Source: Mantamonas sphyraenae (taxonomy: Eukaryota; CRuMs; Mantamonadidae). Taken from it: a stretch of DNA of 64,000 nt. Position 1 is the first letter of the stretch; each line of letters opens with the position of its first letter. The notes below the pieces were generated by a model. It was not told where the DNA came from and searched no databases. It was given only the letters and a program-made list of their open reading frames with translations. Below are positions 11,501 through 22,174 of the stretch, one piece after another. The DNA lies in contig JAPMXV010000059.1 of assembly GCA_026936335.1 (NCBI GenBank), forward strand, positions 1 through 64,000, in the 5' to 3' direction. The position numbers were made by a program, and so were the translations under genes.

Positions 11501-14500
11501 ACTCTCGCAAAAAGGTCGACAACTGCGGTGTCTGCGGAGGCGACGACTCCTCATGCCGCGGCTGCGACGGAACCTCTACCCCAAGGGCAACAAGAAGGTC
11601 AAGGACAACTGCGGCGTCTGTGGCGGCAACAACACAGCTTGCCGCGGCTGCGACGGCAAGCTCTACCCGAAAGGCGGCAAGAAGGTGGAGGACAAGTGTG
11701 GCGTCTGCGCAGGCGACAACTCGGCCTGCCGCGGCTGCGACGGTAACCTCTACCCGAAAGGCGGCAAGCCCGAGAAAGACGATTGCGGAGTTTGCGGCGG
11801 CGACGATTCATCGTGCCGCGGCTGCGACGGCAAGCTCTACCCCAACGGCGGCAAGCCGGAAAAGGACCAGTGTGGAGTCTGCGGCGGCGACAACAGCGCC
11901 TGCCGCGGCTGCGACGGCAAACTGTACCCCAAGGGCAACAAGAAAGTCAAAGATGACTGTGGTGTGTGCGGCGGCGACAACACAGCCTGCCGCGGCTGCG
12001 ACGGCAAGCTCTACCCCAAGGGCGGCAAGGTTGTCAAGGACAAGTGTGGCGTGTGCGGCGGCGACAACTCCGCTTGCACAGGCTGCGATGGCAAGATCGT
12101 ACCGCCTCCGGGCACCCCGGCCAAGAAGGACAACTGCGGCGTCTGTGGCGGCGATGACTCCACCTGCCGCGGTTGCGACGGCAAGCTGTACCCCAAGCCA
12201 GGCACAAAGGTGGTGAAGGACAAGTGTGGCGTGTGCGGCGGCGACAACAGCAAGTGCACAGGCTGTGACGGCAAGATTGTGCCCCCTCCGGGCACCCCTG
12301 CACACAAAGACGAGTGCGGCGTCTGCGACGGAGACAACACAGCCTGCAAGGGCTGCGACGGCAAGCTCTACCCCAACGGCAACAAGAAGGTCACCGATTC
12401 CTGTGGCGTCTGTGGCGGCAACAACGCAACCTGCACTGGCTGCGACGGCAAGCTCGCTCCTCCTCCTCACCATCCGGCCAAGGTCGACAAGTGCGGCGTC
12501 TGTGGCGGCAACAACACAGCCTGCACCGGTTGCGACGGCAAGATCGTCCCTCCTCCGGGCAAGCCCGCAAAGAAGGACAACTGCGGCGTCTGCGCAGGCG
12601 ACGACTCGTCCTGCCGCGGCTGCGATGGCAAGCTCTACCCCAACGGCGGCAAGAAGGTCAAGGATGCCTGTGGCGTTTGTGGCGGTGACAACAGCGCATG
12701 CCGCGGTTGTGACGGCAAGCTCTACCCCAAGGGCAACAAGCTGGTCAAGGACAAGTGTGGCGTCTGTGGCGGCGACAACTCGGCATGTACAGGTTGTGAC
12801 GGCAAGGTCGTGCCCCCTCCGGGCAAGCCTACGCAGAAGGACGACTGTGGCGTGTGCGGCGGCGACAACACCGCCTGCAAGGGCTGCGACGGCAAGCTCT
12901 ACCCCAAGGGTGGCAAGCCAGTCAAGGACAAGTGTGGTGTGTGTGCAGGCAACAACAGCGTGTGCACAGGCTGTGACGGCAAGATCGTGCCTCCTCCGGG
13001 CAAGCCGATGGCAAAAGATGCGTGTGGCAAGTGCGGCGGAGACGGCAGTGCATGCAAGGGCTGCGACGGAGTCCATCACTCGGGCAAAAAGTACGACAAG
13101 TGCGGCGTCTGCGGCGGCGACGACTCTTCTTGCAAGGGCTGCGACGGTGTGCCCAACTCGGGCAAAAAGACCGACGACTGTGGCGTCTGCGGCGGCGACA
13201 ACACAGAGTGCAAGGGTTGTGACGGCAAGCTCTACCCCAAGGGCAACAAGAAGGTCAAGGACAACTGCGGCGTGTGCGGCGGCGACGATTCATCGTGCCG
13301 CGGCTGCGACGGCAAGCTCTACCCCAAGGGCGGCAAGGTCGTCAAGGACAACTGTGGCGTGTGCGGCGGCGACAACACAGCATGCAAAGGCTGCGACGGC
13401 AAGCTGTACCCCAACGGCAACAAGAAGGTCAAGGACAACTGTGGCGTGTGCGGCGGCGACAACACAGCCTGCAAAGGCTGCGACGGCAAGCTCTACCCCA
13501 AGGGCGGCAAGGCCGTCGTCGACAAGTGCGGCGTCTGTGCAGGCGACGACTCATCCTGCAAGGGTGTGACGGCAAACTGTACCCCAAGGGCAACAAGAAG
13601 GTCAAGGACGACTGCGGCGTCTGCGGCGGCGACAACAGCGCTTGCCGCGGCTGCGACGGCAAGCTCTATCCCAAGGGCGGCAAGGTTGTCAAGGACAAGT
13701 GCGGCGTGTGCGGTGGCAACGATACCGCTTGCGTCGGCTGCGATGGCAAGCTCTACCCCAACGACGAGCCCAAGGGCCACGACAAGTGCGGCGTCTGCGG
13801 CGGCGACAACAGCAAGTGCACGGGCTGCGACGGCAAGATCGTCCCTCCTCCGGGCAAGCCCGCCGCCAAGGACAACTGCGGCGTATGTGGCGGCGACGAC
13901 TCGTCCTGCCGTGGCTGCGATGGCAAGCTCTACCCCAAGGGTGGCAAGGTTGTAAAGGATGACTGTGGCGTCTGCGGCGGTGACAACAGCGCATGCCGCG
14001 GCTGCGACGGCAAGCTCTACCCCAAGGGCAACAAGCTGGTCAAGGACCAGTGTGGTGTGTGCGGCGGCAACAACTCGGCATGTACAGGTTGTGACGGCAA
14101 GGTCGTGCCCCCTCCGGGCAAGCCTACGCAGAAGGACGACTGTGGCGTGTGCGGCGGCGACAACACCGCCTGCAAGGGCTGCGACGGCAAGCTCTACCCC
14201 AAGGGTGGCAAGCCAGTCAAGGACAAGTGTGGTGTGTGTGCAGGCAACAACAGCGTGTGCACAGGCTGTGACGGCAAGATCGTGCCTCCTCCGGGCAAGC
14301 CGATGGCAAAAGATGCGTGTGGCAAGTGCGGCGGAGACGGCAGTGCATGCAAGGGCTGCGACGGAGTCCATCACTCGGGCAAAAAGTACGACAAGTGCGG
14401 CGTCTGCGGCGGCGACGACTCTTCTTGCAAGGGCTGCGACGGTGTGCCCAACTCGGGCAAAAAGACCGACGACTGTGGCGTCTGCGGCGGCGACAACACA

Positions 14501-17500
14501 GAGTGCAAGGGTTGTGACGGCAAGCTCTACCCCAAGGGCAACAAGAAGGTCAAGGACAACTGCGGCGTGTGCGGCGGCGACGATTCATCGTGCCGCGGCT
14601 GCGACGGCAAGCTCTACCCCAAGGGCGGCAAGGTCGTCAAGGACAACTGTGGCGTGTGCGGCGGCGACAACACAGCATGCAAAGGCTGCGACGGCAAGCT
14701 GTACCCCAACGGCAACAAGAAGGTCAAGGACAACTGTGGCGTGTGCGGCGGCGACAACACAGCCTGCAAAGGCTGCGACGGCAAGCTCTACCCCAAGGGC
14801 GGCAAGGCCGTCGTCGACAAGTGCGGCGTCTGTGCAGGCGACGACTCATCCTGCAAGGGGTGTGACGGCAAACTGTACCCCAAGGGCAACAAGAAGGTCA
14901 AGGACGACTGCGGCGTCTGCGGCGGCGACAACAGCGCTTGCCGCGGCTGCGACGGCAAGCTCTATCCCAAGGGCGGCAAGGTTGTCAAGGACAAGTGCGG
15001 CGTGTGCGGTGGCAACGATACCGCTTGCGTCGGCTGCGATGGCAAGCTCTACCCCAACGACGAGCCCAAGGGCCACGACAAGTGCGGCGTCTGCGGCGGC
15101 GACAACAGCAAGTGCACGGGCTGCGACGGCAAGATCGTCCCTCCTCCGGGCAAGCCCGCCGCCAAGGACAACTGCGGCGTATGTGGCGGCGACGACTCGT
15201 CCTGCCGTGGCTGCGATGGCAAGCTCTACCCCAAGGGTGGCAAGGTTGTAAAGGATGACTGTGGCGTCTGCGGCGGTGACAACAGCGCTTGCCGCGGCTG
15301 CGACGGCAAGCTCTACCCCAAGGGCAACAAGCTGGTCAAGGACCAGTGTGGTGTGTGCGGCGGCAACAACTCGGCATGTACAGGCTGTGACGGCAAGGTC
15401 GTGCCCCCTCCGGGCAAGCCCACGCAGAAGGACGACTGTGGCGTGTGCGGCGGCGACAACACCGTCTGCAAGGGCTGCGACGGCAAGCTCTACCCCAACG
15501 GCGGCAAGCCCGAGAAGGACAACTGCGGCGTGTGCGGCGGCGACAACACCGCCTGCCGTGGCTGCGATGGCAAGCTGTACCCGCAGGGCAAACCGCTTGC
15601 CAAGGACCAGTGTGGCGTCTGTGGCGGCAACAACACAGCGTGCCGCGGCTGCGACGGTAAGCTCTACCCCAACGGCAAGCCCCTGGGCAAGGATGCATGT
15701 GGCGTCTGCGGTGGCGATGACTCGTCCTGCCGCGGCTGCGACGGCAAACTCTACCCCAACGGCGGCAAGAAGGTCAAGGACCAGTGTGGCGTGTGTGCCG
15801 GGGACAACTCGGCATGCACAGGCTGCGACGGCAAGGTCGTACCCCCTCCGGGCAAACCCACTCAGAAGGATAACTGCGGCGTCTGCGGCGGCGATGACTC
15901 GTCCTGCAAGGGCTGCGACGGTAAGCTGTACCCGAAGGGTACTCCCAAGGCGGTGGACAAGTGTGGCGTGTGTGGCGGCGACGATTCATCGTGCCGCGGC
16001 TGCGACGGCAAACTCTACCCCAAGGGCAACAAGAAGAGCCTGGACAATTGCGGCGTCTGCGGCGGCGACGACTCGTCCTGCCGTGGCTGCGACGGCAAAC
16101 TGTACCCCAAGGGCGGCAAGGCCGTCAAGGACCAGTGTGGCGTGTGTGGCGGCGACAACAGCAAGTGCAAGGGCTGCGACGGCGTGCCCAACTCGGGCAA
16201 GTCGTTTGACGCCTGCGGCGTGTGTGGCGGCGACGGATCCAAGTGCGCCGGCTGCGACGGCGTGGCCAAGAGCGGCAAGAAGTACGACCCGTGTGGCGTG
16301 TGCGGTGGCAACGGCAAGAGCTGCGCAGGTTGTGACGGCGTGCCCAACTCGGGCAAGAAGGTCGACCCGTGCGGCGTGTGTGGAGGAGACGGCAAGAGCT
16401 GTGCAGGCTGCGACGGCGTGCCAAAGTCGAACAAGACCAAGGACGCATGCGGCGTGTGTGGCGGCAACGGCAAGAGCTGCGCAGGCTGCGACGGCGTGCC
16501 CAACTCGGGCAAGGACGTCGATGCTTGCGGCGTGTGCGGCGGCAACGGCAAGAGCTGTGCCGGTTGCGACGGCAAGCCGAAATCGGGCTTGAAACTGGAC
16601 GCGTGTGGAGTGTGTGGTGGTGACGGCAGCACCTGCAAGGGTTGCGACGGCAAGTTCTATCCCAAGGGAGGCAAGAAGGAGGTGGACCGCTGCGGTGTGT
16701 GCGACGGCAACGGCAAGTCGTGCGTCGGATGCGATGGCGCAGCCGTGCCTCCTCCGGGCAAGCCCAAGAAGAAGGACAACTGTGGTGTGTGCGGCGGCGA
16801 CGATTCGTCGTGCCGCGGCTGCGACGGCAAGTTGTATCCCCATGGCCACAGGAAGACAGTGGACAAGTGCGGCGTGTGTGGCGGTGACGACTCGTCGTGC
16901 CGCGGATGCGACGGCAACCTGTATGTCAACAGCACCAAGCTGGCAAAGGACGCGTGCGGCGTTTGCGGTGGCAACAACGCAACCTGCACCGGTTGCGACG
17001 GCAAGGTGGTGCCTCCTCCGGGCAAACCCGCACAGGAGGACAAGTGCGGCGTGTGCAAGGGAGACTCGTCCACGTGCCGTGGCTGCGATGGCAAACTGTA
17101 CCCGGACGGCAACAAGAAGGTCAAGGACGCGTGCGGCGTGTGCGGAGGCAACAACGCAACCTGCACGGGTTGCGACGGCAAGCTGTATCTCACGGGCAAC
17201 AAACCCGTGGTGGACAAGTGCGGCGTGTGTGGCGGCAACAACACAGCGTGTGCAGGTTGCGACGGCGTGCCCAACAGTGGCATCAAGCCAGACGGCTGCG
17301 GCGTGTGCGGAGGCAACGGCAAGACGTGCGTCGGCTGCGACGGACGCTTTGGCTCCAACGCTGTCTACGACGGCTGCGGCGTGTGCGGAGGCAACAACTC
17401 GACTTGCTTCGGCTGCGACGGCACCCCGCACGGGAACAAGACGTACGACGCCTGCGGCGTGTGCGGAGGCAACAACTCGACCTGCATCGGCTGCGACGGC

Positions 17501-17854
17501 ATTGTCAACAGCGGCAAGGTGTACGATCTGTGTGGCGTTTGCAACGGCAACAACACAGCCTGCCTTGGCTGCGACGGCGTGCCCAACTCGGGCAAGACCT
17601 ATGACTTTATGGGCGTGTGCTCAAACAGCTCCAACGCAACAGCCACAGCCGTGGTGGGCGGCCTTGCTGCAGGCGCTGCCGGTGGTGTGGGTGTCATGAG
17701 CTACTTCCTCAAGGGTGTCATGGACGGAGCCAGCCAGGTGAGCCAAGTCACCGACATCGGCAGCAACGTCTTTGATGGCGGAGGACTCAACAACCCTCTC
17801 TACGAGGCCAGTGGCACGACCAACCCGTTGTACAATGCGCCTGGCGAGATATAG
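8563..17854 (+). CDS. Giant cysteine-repeat surface protein with glycine-rich TM and NPLY tail (Sib-like adhesin candidate)
   Basis: Exon 1 (8563-8677) encodes a signal peptide (core HTLLILGCLLAALVLG) and ends in phase 1 at GTACGT. Exon 2 starts at 8873 after GCGCAG. An Asn/Gly/Lys-rich stretch is followed by a CUB-like domain (conserved C..., ISDASMDESNCWLISPG, about 9450-9890). From about 9898 to 17610 come an estimated 85-90 units of CGVCGGD(D/N)S.C.GCDGKLYP-type repeats, 26-31 residues each with four or five cysteines. A glycine-rich membrane segment (VVGGLAAGAAGGVGVMSYFL, about 17650-17710) and a short cytosolic tail with NNPLYE and TNPLYN end the protein. NPxY motifs bind talin-type PTB domains. 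Amoebozoan Sib adhesins also pair a glycine-rich TM with NPxY motifs, so an adhesion role is inferred. The frame breaks near 11570 (missing C) and 13562 (missing G); corrected length is about 3,032 residues. Confidence 0.85.
9898..17610 (+). repeat. Array of about 85-90 CGVCGGD/GCDG cysteine repeats (coding)
   Basis: The coding sequence is built from units of 78-93 bp whose core reads TGTGGCGTCTGCGGCGGCGA, then a D/N-S/T-rich loop, then TGCGACGGC. Loop variants fall into classes: KLYPKGGK, KLYPNGNKK, KIVPPPGKP and VPNSGKK. The last class clusters at 10980-11300 and 16170-16600. The unit count is estimated from length, not tallied. Such arrays suit a disulfide-stiffened rod projecting from the cell surface. 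Confidence 0.9.
12777..15367 (+). repeat. Near-identical tandem duplication, unit about 1,296 bp (432 codons)
   Basis: The segment of about 12777-14071 recurs at about 14072-15367 with almost no differences. The offset is 1295 before and 1296 after one G present only in the second copy (AAGGGG near 14858 against AAGGG near 13562). A third, diverged copy begins at about 15368. 1,296 bp is exactly 432 codons, so the duplication keeps frame. The near-identity implies a recent unequal exchange, gene conversion or an assembly artefact. Confidence 0.85.
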
Positions 17855-17946
17855 TATCGCGATGGGATGACGACTGATGAATGAATCGATGATGGAACCC
17901 TCTTTGCTCACGTTGTGAATGGATGATTGGATTGATGTGATCGCCC

Positions 17947-19911
17947 TCACGAAAACTGCTTGCACCCCCAGGGCATCGACGAAAAGTGATTGTACGTGTA
18001 CTTGACTCCACACAGCCAGCAAAACTCGTAGTGGCAGGACCTGCACGTCATGTGGTTGCATCCGCCGTTCTTCTCAATAAACGCCTTGCAGCGCGGACAC
18101 GGCTTGCTGTGCCGCACCACCCACTCTTTGTACTCACGGTCGTTGACCGAACTCTTTTCCACAATGCGCTGGTACTCATCGCAAGTCGTGTCTGGATGCC
18201 ACTCGGTCATGCAGCTGCTGCAGAAAGTAAACTTGCACCGCGGGTTGCTGCACACCATCAGCAGCTCGCCCTCCTCACCCACCATGGCGTTGTTGCAGCC
18301 CGGGCGAGGGCACCAATGCAGGCCCTCCATCTCTTTCAGCGCGTTGCGCAACAGAAAATCCTCGTACCGCGCAAAGTCTGCCTCGTCCGTCACGCTGCGC
18401 ACCTCTTCGTACTTGATCTTGTGTGCACAGTCGGCTGCTGGACACTCGAGGTCGGTGATACCATCCTTGACCTTCTCCACCACGTACGTGCCCAGGCAAT
18501 CGCTGCAAAACTTGTGGTAGCACCCGTCCAGCAGAAACATCTCGCTGTTGGGATACTCCAGATAGCAGATTGGGCACAGGTGTTCCTCTCCGTCGTCTTC
18601 CAGAGCCCGCCTCTCTTTGTGTGACCCCGTGCTGCTGCTGCTTCCGCTGCTGCTTCCGCCCGTTTCCAGCTGCACCTCCAGCTCCTCCTCTTCCCCGGGC
18701 GCCACCACATGCACCACCTTGGCCTTTCCCTTGACTCGTTGCTTGTCCAGAAGAACCTCACTGCTTTGCACCTCTTCCTGCTGCTCTTCCTGCTGCTGTT
18801 CCTCCACGTCCACCTCGACAACTTCCACCTGCGCTTCTTCCTCCTCAGCCTCTGTTTCCGCGGCCCTTTCTTGCACGCGCTTCTCCGTGTACCTCTTCCA
18901 CCGCGTCACCGCCCCCATGGCCAGCTGATACCGTTGAGAGCTCGCGTTGCGACGCAGCTCTGTCCACAGCGAACCCATCAGGGCCTCGTCGTTCTCCTCC
19001 TCGGCCCATGCCTCCACAGCCTCCACCAGGTCCTTGTTTGTGTTGTTGCCCACCTGTTCGTTCTTCAGCATCACCTTGAGCGTCTCATTCAGCTCATTGG
19101 CCTCGATGGCGAGCCTCTCCATCTCCTTCAATCGTCGTCGCAGCCCTTCCACCTCGGCCACCCGTTTGCCATACTCCTCGCCTCCAGCTCCTTGCTCCAA
19201 CTGCCTCTGCAGCATCTCCAGCCTGTCTGTTGCTCCACTCGCACGCTTCTTCTCCTCCACTGCCCGCTGTGCGTATTCCTGAGCAAGCTCACGCAACACT
19301 CGGTTCTCCTTCTTCAGCTGTGCCTTTGTATCCTCGTTTGCCTTGACTGTCCTCTTCATCGATTGCATCTGTATCTCCAGCATCTGATGGATCGTGCTCT
19401 GTGTGTCACCACAACCAACCCCCCACGTTTTCGGGTCAGCGCAAACTCCAACTGCGCTCCCACTTCCGTCGCGCAAAACTCACCCGAGCCTGCTCCACAA
19501 AAAGTGTTCGTCCCAGTGCCTCCACCTCCACCATGCTGCCCACCAATTCGTGCTCCACCTCTGCAAACTGGAGCATCACGTTCTGCGAATCGCCCTTGGG
19601 CAGACTGGACGCCTGTGTGTCAGCGCAAGGAAACTTCTCTCCCCTCACCCTTGTGCGCCCACGTACACTTTGGCTGCCACAATGCGGTTTTGCGACGGAT
19701 GTGGAAACAAATGCACGGCCAGCTCTTCGATGCCCATGCCCGTGGGAACGTTGCGCACAAGCACCGTCCTGTTCAGCGCCCAGTTCTCGTCAAACGTAGG
19801 CGCAAACTCGTCACTCAACATCCTCGTCAGCTTGCCCACAGTGCTGCTGCCCCTGCGGTTGCGCGTCTTTGCCTCTTCCGACCCATCCAGTTCCGGCACA
19901 GTGATGCTCAT
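17947..19911 (-). CDS. RBR-type E3 ubiquitin ligase with N-terminal RRM-like domain and coiled coil
   Basis: Three phase-consistent exons on the minus strand: 19911-19649, 19604-19484 and 19398-17947 (introns of 44 and 85 bp, the second acceptor ACACAG). They encode about 611 residues. Residues about 35-125 look like an RRM: RTVLVRNVP fits RNP2, QNVMLQF fits RNP1, and GRTLFVEQAR closes the fold. A long coiled coil follows, then an acidic linker, then the RBR module: RING1 (CPICYLEY...), IBR (CPRPGCNNAM...CKFTFC) and RING2 (CPRCKAFIEKNGGCNHMTC...CWLC). The Cys of NGGC is the expected catalytic thioester residue by analogy with parkin, so the enzyme should take ubiquitin from an E2 and pass it to a substrate. 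It is transcribed divergently from ATG7 with 86 bp between starts. The RRM fusion is unusual and rests on splicing that I inferred. Confidence 0.88.
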
Positions 19912-19997
19912 GAAGACGACTCGTGTGGGTTTGCTTGGCCAGCCCTCCTCGCATGCGCCCAACACATCTCTCGTCCCCCCCCCTCCCCTCCCCAATC
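19912..19997. promoter_or_regulatory. 86 bp bidirectional intergenic region (RBR ligase / ATG7)
   Basis: The start codons of the RBR ligase (19911, minus) and ATG7 (19998, plus) face away from each other across only 86 bp. The region must contain both core promoters and both 5' leaders. A C-rich tract (CCCCCCCCTCCCCTCCCC) lies just upstream of the ATG7 start. I see no TATA box. Shared regulation of a ubiquitin ligase and an autophagy E1 is an inference from position. Confidence 0.6.
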
Positions 19998-22055
19998 ATG
20001 TCCATCCTCAAGTTTGAACCATTCTCCTCTGTGGTCGACGCCAGCTTCTGGCATGAGCTGACTCGGCTCAAGCTGGATTTGTACAAGCTGGACGACTCGG
20101 CAGTGCCCATCCACGGCCGCTTTGGCACGGGATACCAGCCGTCCATGCCTGCACGCTTCACTGTCGACACCGATGCATTCCCCACGGGCGACGACGAGCC
20201 GTACATGGCGCCTGCGTACCATTGGCCTGCGCCAGGACAGCTGACAAACACAAACACGCTGGAGCAGTTCCACAAGCTCGACTTTAAGGCCCAGTTTGCC
20301 CAATGCACCGACGCGGTGTGGGAGGACATCACGTCTGGCCGGGCCATCGATGATCCGTCCCTTCTCAACCGCTTCCTCCTGCTTACGTTTGCCCAGGTGA
20401 AAAAGTACACCTACACCTACTGGTTTGCCTTTCCCGCCCTCACCTTTTCGGACAACGTCACCGTGGCCTCGGAGCCGCTGCCCGTGTCCGATGTGTACTC
20501 CGACGACGACGCCGCTGCCATCTGCACCCAGTTCCACGACCTCGGTGGCCCGCAGGTCTTTCTCCTCAGCCGACCCGACGGAAAAGACCACCCGCCGCGT
20601 CTGTCCTTGCTGTCCGACTGGCATGCAGTTGTGTCCGACGGCGATGTGCCCACCGTGGGTTTTGGGGATCCGGGCTCCCGTTCCACCAACCCCGGATGGA
20701 ACCTGCGCAACGTGCTGGTGCTGCTGGCCCAGGCCTTTGGCGTCTCCTCCCTCGACGTCCTGTGCTACCGTGAAGCGCCGGGGAAGCAGGACATCTCCAA
20801 CAGCATTGTGCTCCAGGGGGTGACCCTGCCACCGCTGCCAGACACCCCACACGCCGTGGGGTGGGAAAAGAACAAACGGGGCAAAACGGCACCTCGCAAG
20901 GTGGACCTGAGTGGTATGATGGATCCCAAACGACTGGCATCCACCTCTGTGGACCTGAATCTCAAGCTCATGCGATGGCGTCTGTTGCCCGAGTTGGATC
21001 TGGAGCTTGTGCAGGGTCTCAAGTGTCTGCTGCTCGGCTCGGGCACCCTCGGCTGCAACGTGGCACGCACCCTCATGGCCTGGGGTGTGCGCAACATCAC
21101 TTTGGTGGACAATGGCAAGGTGAGCTTCAGCAATCCGGTGCGCCAGACCCTGTTTACCTTTGAAGACTGTCTGGACGGAGGACGCCCCAAGGCCCAGGCT
21201 GCTGCAGACCGCATGCAGCTCATCTTTCCCGGCGTCAATGCACGTGGCCTCAACCTGTCCATCCCCATGCCCGGCCACGCCGTCGCAAAGTCCTCCGAGG
21301 CTTCTGTGCGTGATGCCGTCGCCCAGCTGGAACAGCTTGTCAAGGACCACGATGTCATCTACCTGCTCATGGACACGCGCGAGAGCCGATGGCTGCCCAC
21401 CCTTCTGGGTGCTGTCCATGGCAAGCTTGTCGTCACCTGTGCCCTTGGCTTTGACAACTATGTGGTCATGCGTCACGGCGTCGACGCTGACCGTGTTTCC
21501 AGCCCTGGATCTTCCTCCTCTTCCTCCTCCTCTTCCTCCTCCGCTTCCTCCTCTTCCATCCAGCCGGGTCCCCGTCTGGGCTGCTACTACTGCAACGACG
21601 TGGTGGCACCCACCGATTCGCTGTCCGATCGCTCGCTGGACCAGCAATGCACAGTCACGCGCCCGGGTCTGTCCATGATGGCCAGTGCCGTGGCGGTGGA
21701 ATTGGCTGTGGCGCTCATGCACCACCCTCTGCGCACTCTGGCACCGGCCGACACAAAGGTGCAGCTGACCACACAGACACAACATCCGCTGGGTCTGCTG
21801 CCACACCAATTGCGTGGCTTTCTGACCCACTACACGTCTGTGTTTGGTGTGTGCGAGGCGTTTGACAAGTGTACCGCATGCTCGCAGATTGTGGTCAACG
21901 AGTACGAGCGACGAGGCGCCGACTTTGTCCTGGACGCCTGCAACGACTCGGACTTTCTCGAGACCATCTCGGGTCTCAAGGACATGAAGGCGGCCATGGA
22001 TGCCATGGATTTCGAAGCATTTGACGATGACGATGACGATGTGGATGATTTTTGA
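19998..22055 (+). CDS. ATG7: Autophagy E1-like activating enzyme ATG7
   Basis: Single exon, 685 residues, close to the usual 600-700 for ATG7. The N-terminal domain begins LKFEPFSSVVDASFWHEL and has the family's YTYWFAFPAL stretch. The adenylation domain has the nucleotide loop LLLGSGTLGCNVARTLMAWG, then VDNGKVSFSNPVRQ. The catalytic cysteine sits in DQQCTVTRPG, and the zinc/C-terminal part has AFDKCTACS. ATG7 activates ATG12 and ATG8 for conjugation in autophagy. An inserted serine run (about 21508-21560) precedes the catalytic cysteine, and the acidic C-terminus (poly-D) matches the family's ATG8-binding tail in character. It converges on the cyclin gene 119 bp downstream. Confidence 0.97.
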   Translation: MSILKFEPFSSVVDASFWHELTRLKLDLYKLDDSAVPIHGRFGTGYQPSMPARFTVDTDAFPTGDDEPYMAPAYHWPAPGQLTNTNTLEQFHKLDFKAQFAQCTDAVWEDITSGRAIDDPSLLNRFLLLTFAQVKKYTYTYWFAFPALTFSDNVTVASEPLPVSDVYSDDDAAAICTQFHDLGGPQVFLLSRPDGKDHPPRLSLLSDWHAVVSDGDVPTVGFGDPGSRSTNPGWNLRNVLVLLAQAFGVSSLDVLCYREAPGKQDISNSIVLQGVTLPPLPDTPHAVGWEKNKRGKTAPRKVDLSGMMDPKRLASTSVDLNLKLMRWRLLPELDLELVQGLKCLLLGSGTLGCNVARTLMAWGVRNITLVDNGKVSFSNPVRQTLFTFEDCLDGGRPKAQAAADRMQLIFPGVNARGLNLSIPMPGHAVAKSSEASVRDAVAQLEQLVKDHDVIYLLMDTRESRWLPTLLGAVHGKLVVTCALGFDNYVVMRHGVDADRVSSPGSSSSSSSSSSSASSSSIQPGPRLGCYYCNDVVAPTDSLSDRSLDQQCTVTRPGLSMMASAVAVELAVALMHHPLRTLAPADTKVQLTTQTQHPLGLLPHQLRGFLTHYTSVFGVCEAFDKCTACSQIVVNEYERRGADFVLDACNDSDFLETISGLKDMKAAMDAMDFEAFDDDDDDVDDF

Positions 22056-22174
22056 GGCATTCAAAATGCAGGGAATGTGTTGGTGCTTTTGTTCTTTCCT
22101 GCTGATCCGGGTTTGCTGTTGCGTGCCACACGCGGGGGGCTGCGGTTCGCCCAGGCACACGTCACACGTCACTC

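Noticed and set aside
9898..17610. Regular short DNA repeats resembling a CRISPR or satellite array
   Set aside because: The repeats are codon-periodic, vary at third positions and encode a conserved cysteine module in a spliced, secreted protein. There are no uniform spacers.
17947..18624. Plus-strand open frames over the RBR gene
   Set aside because: They lie opposite conserved RING/IBR codons and show no recognisable protein features.
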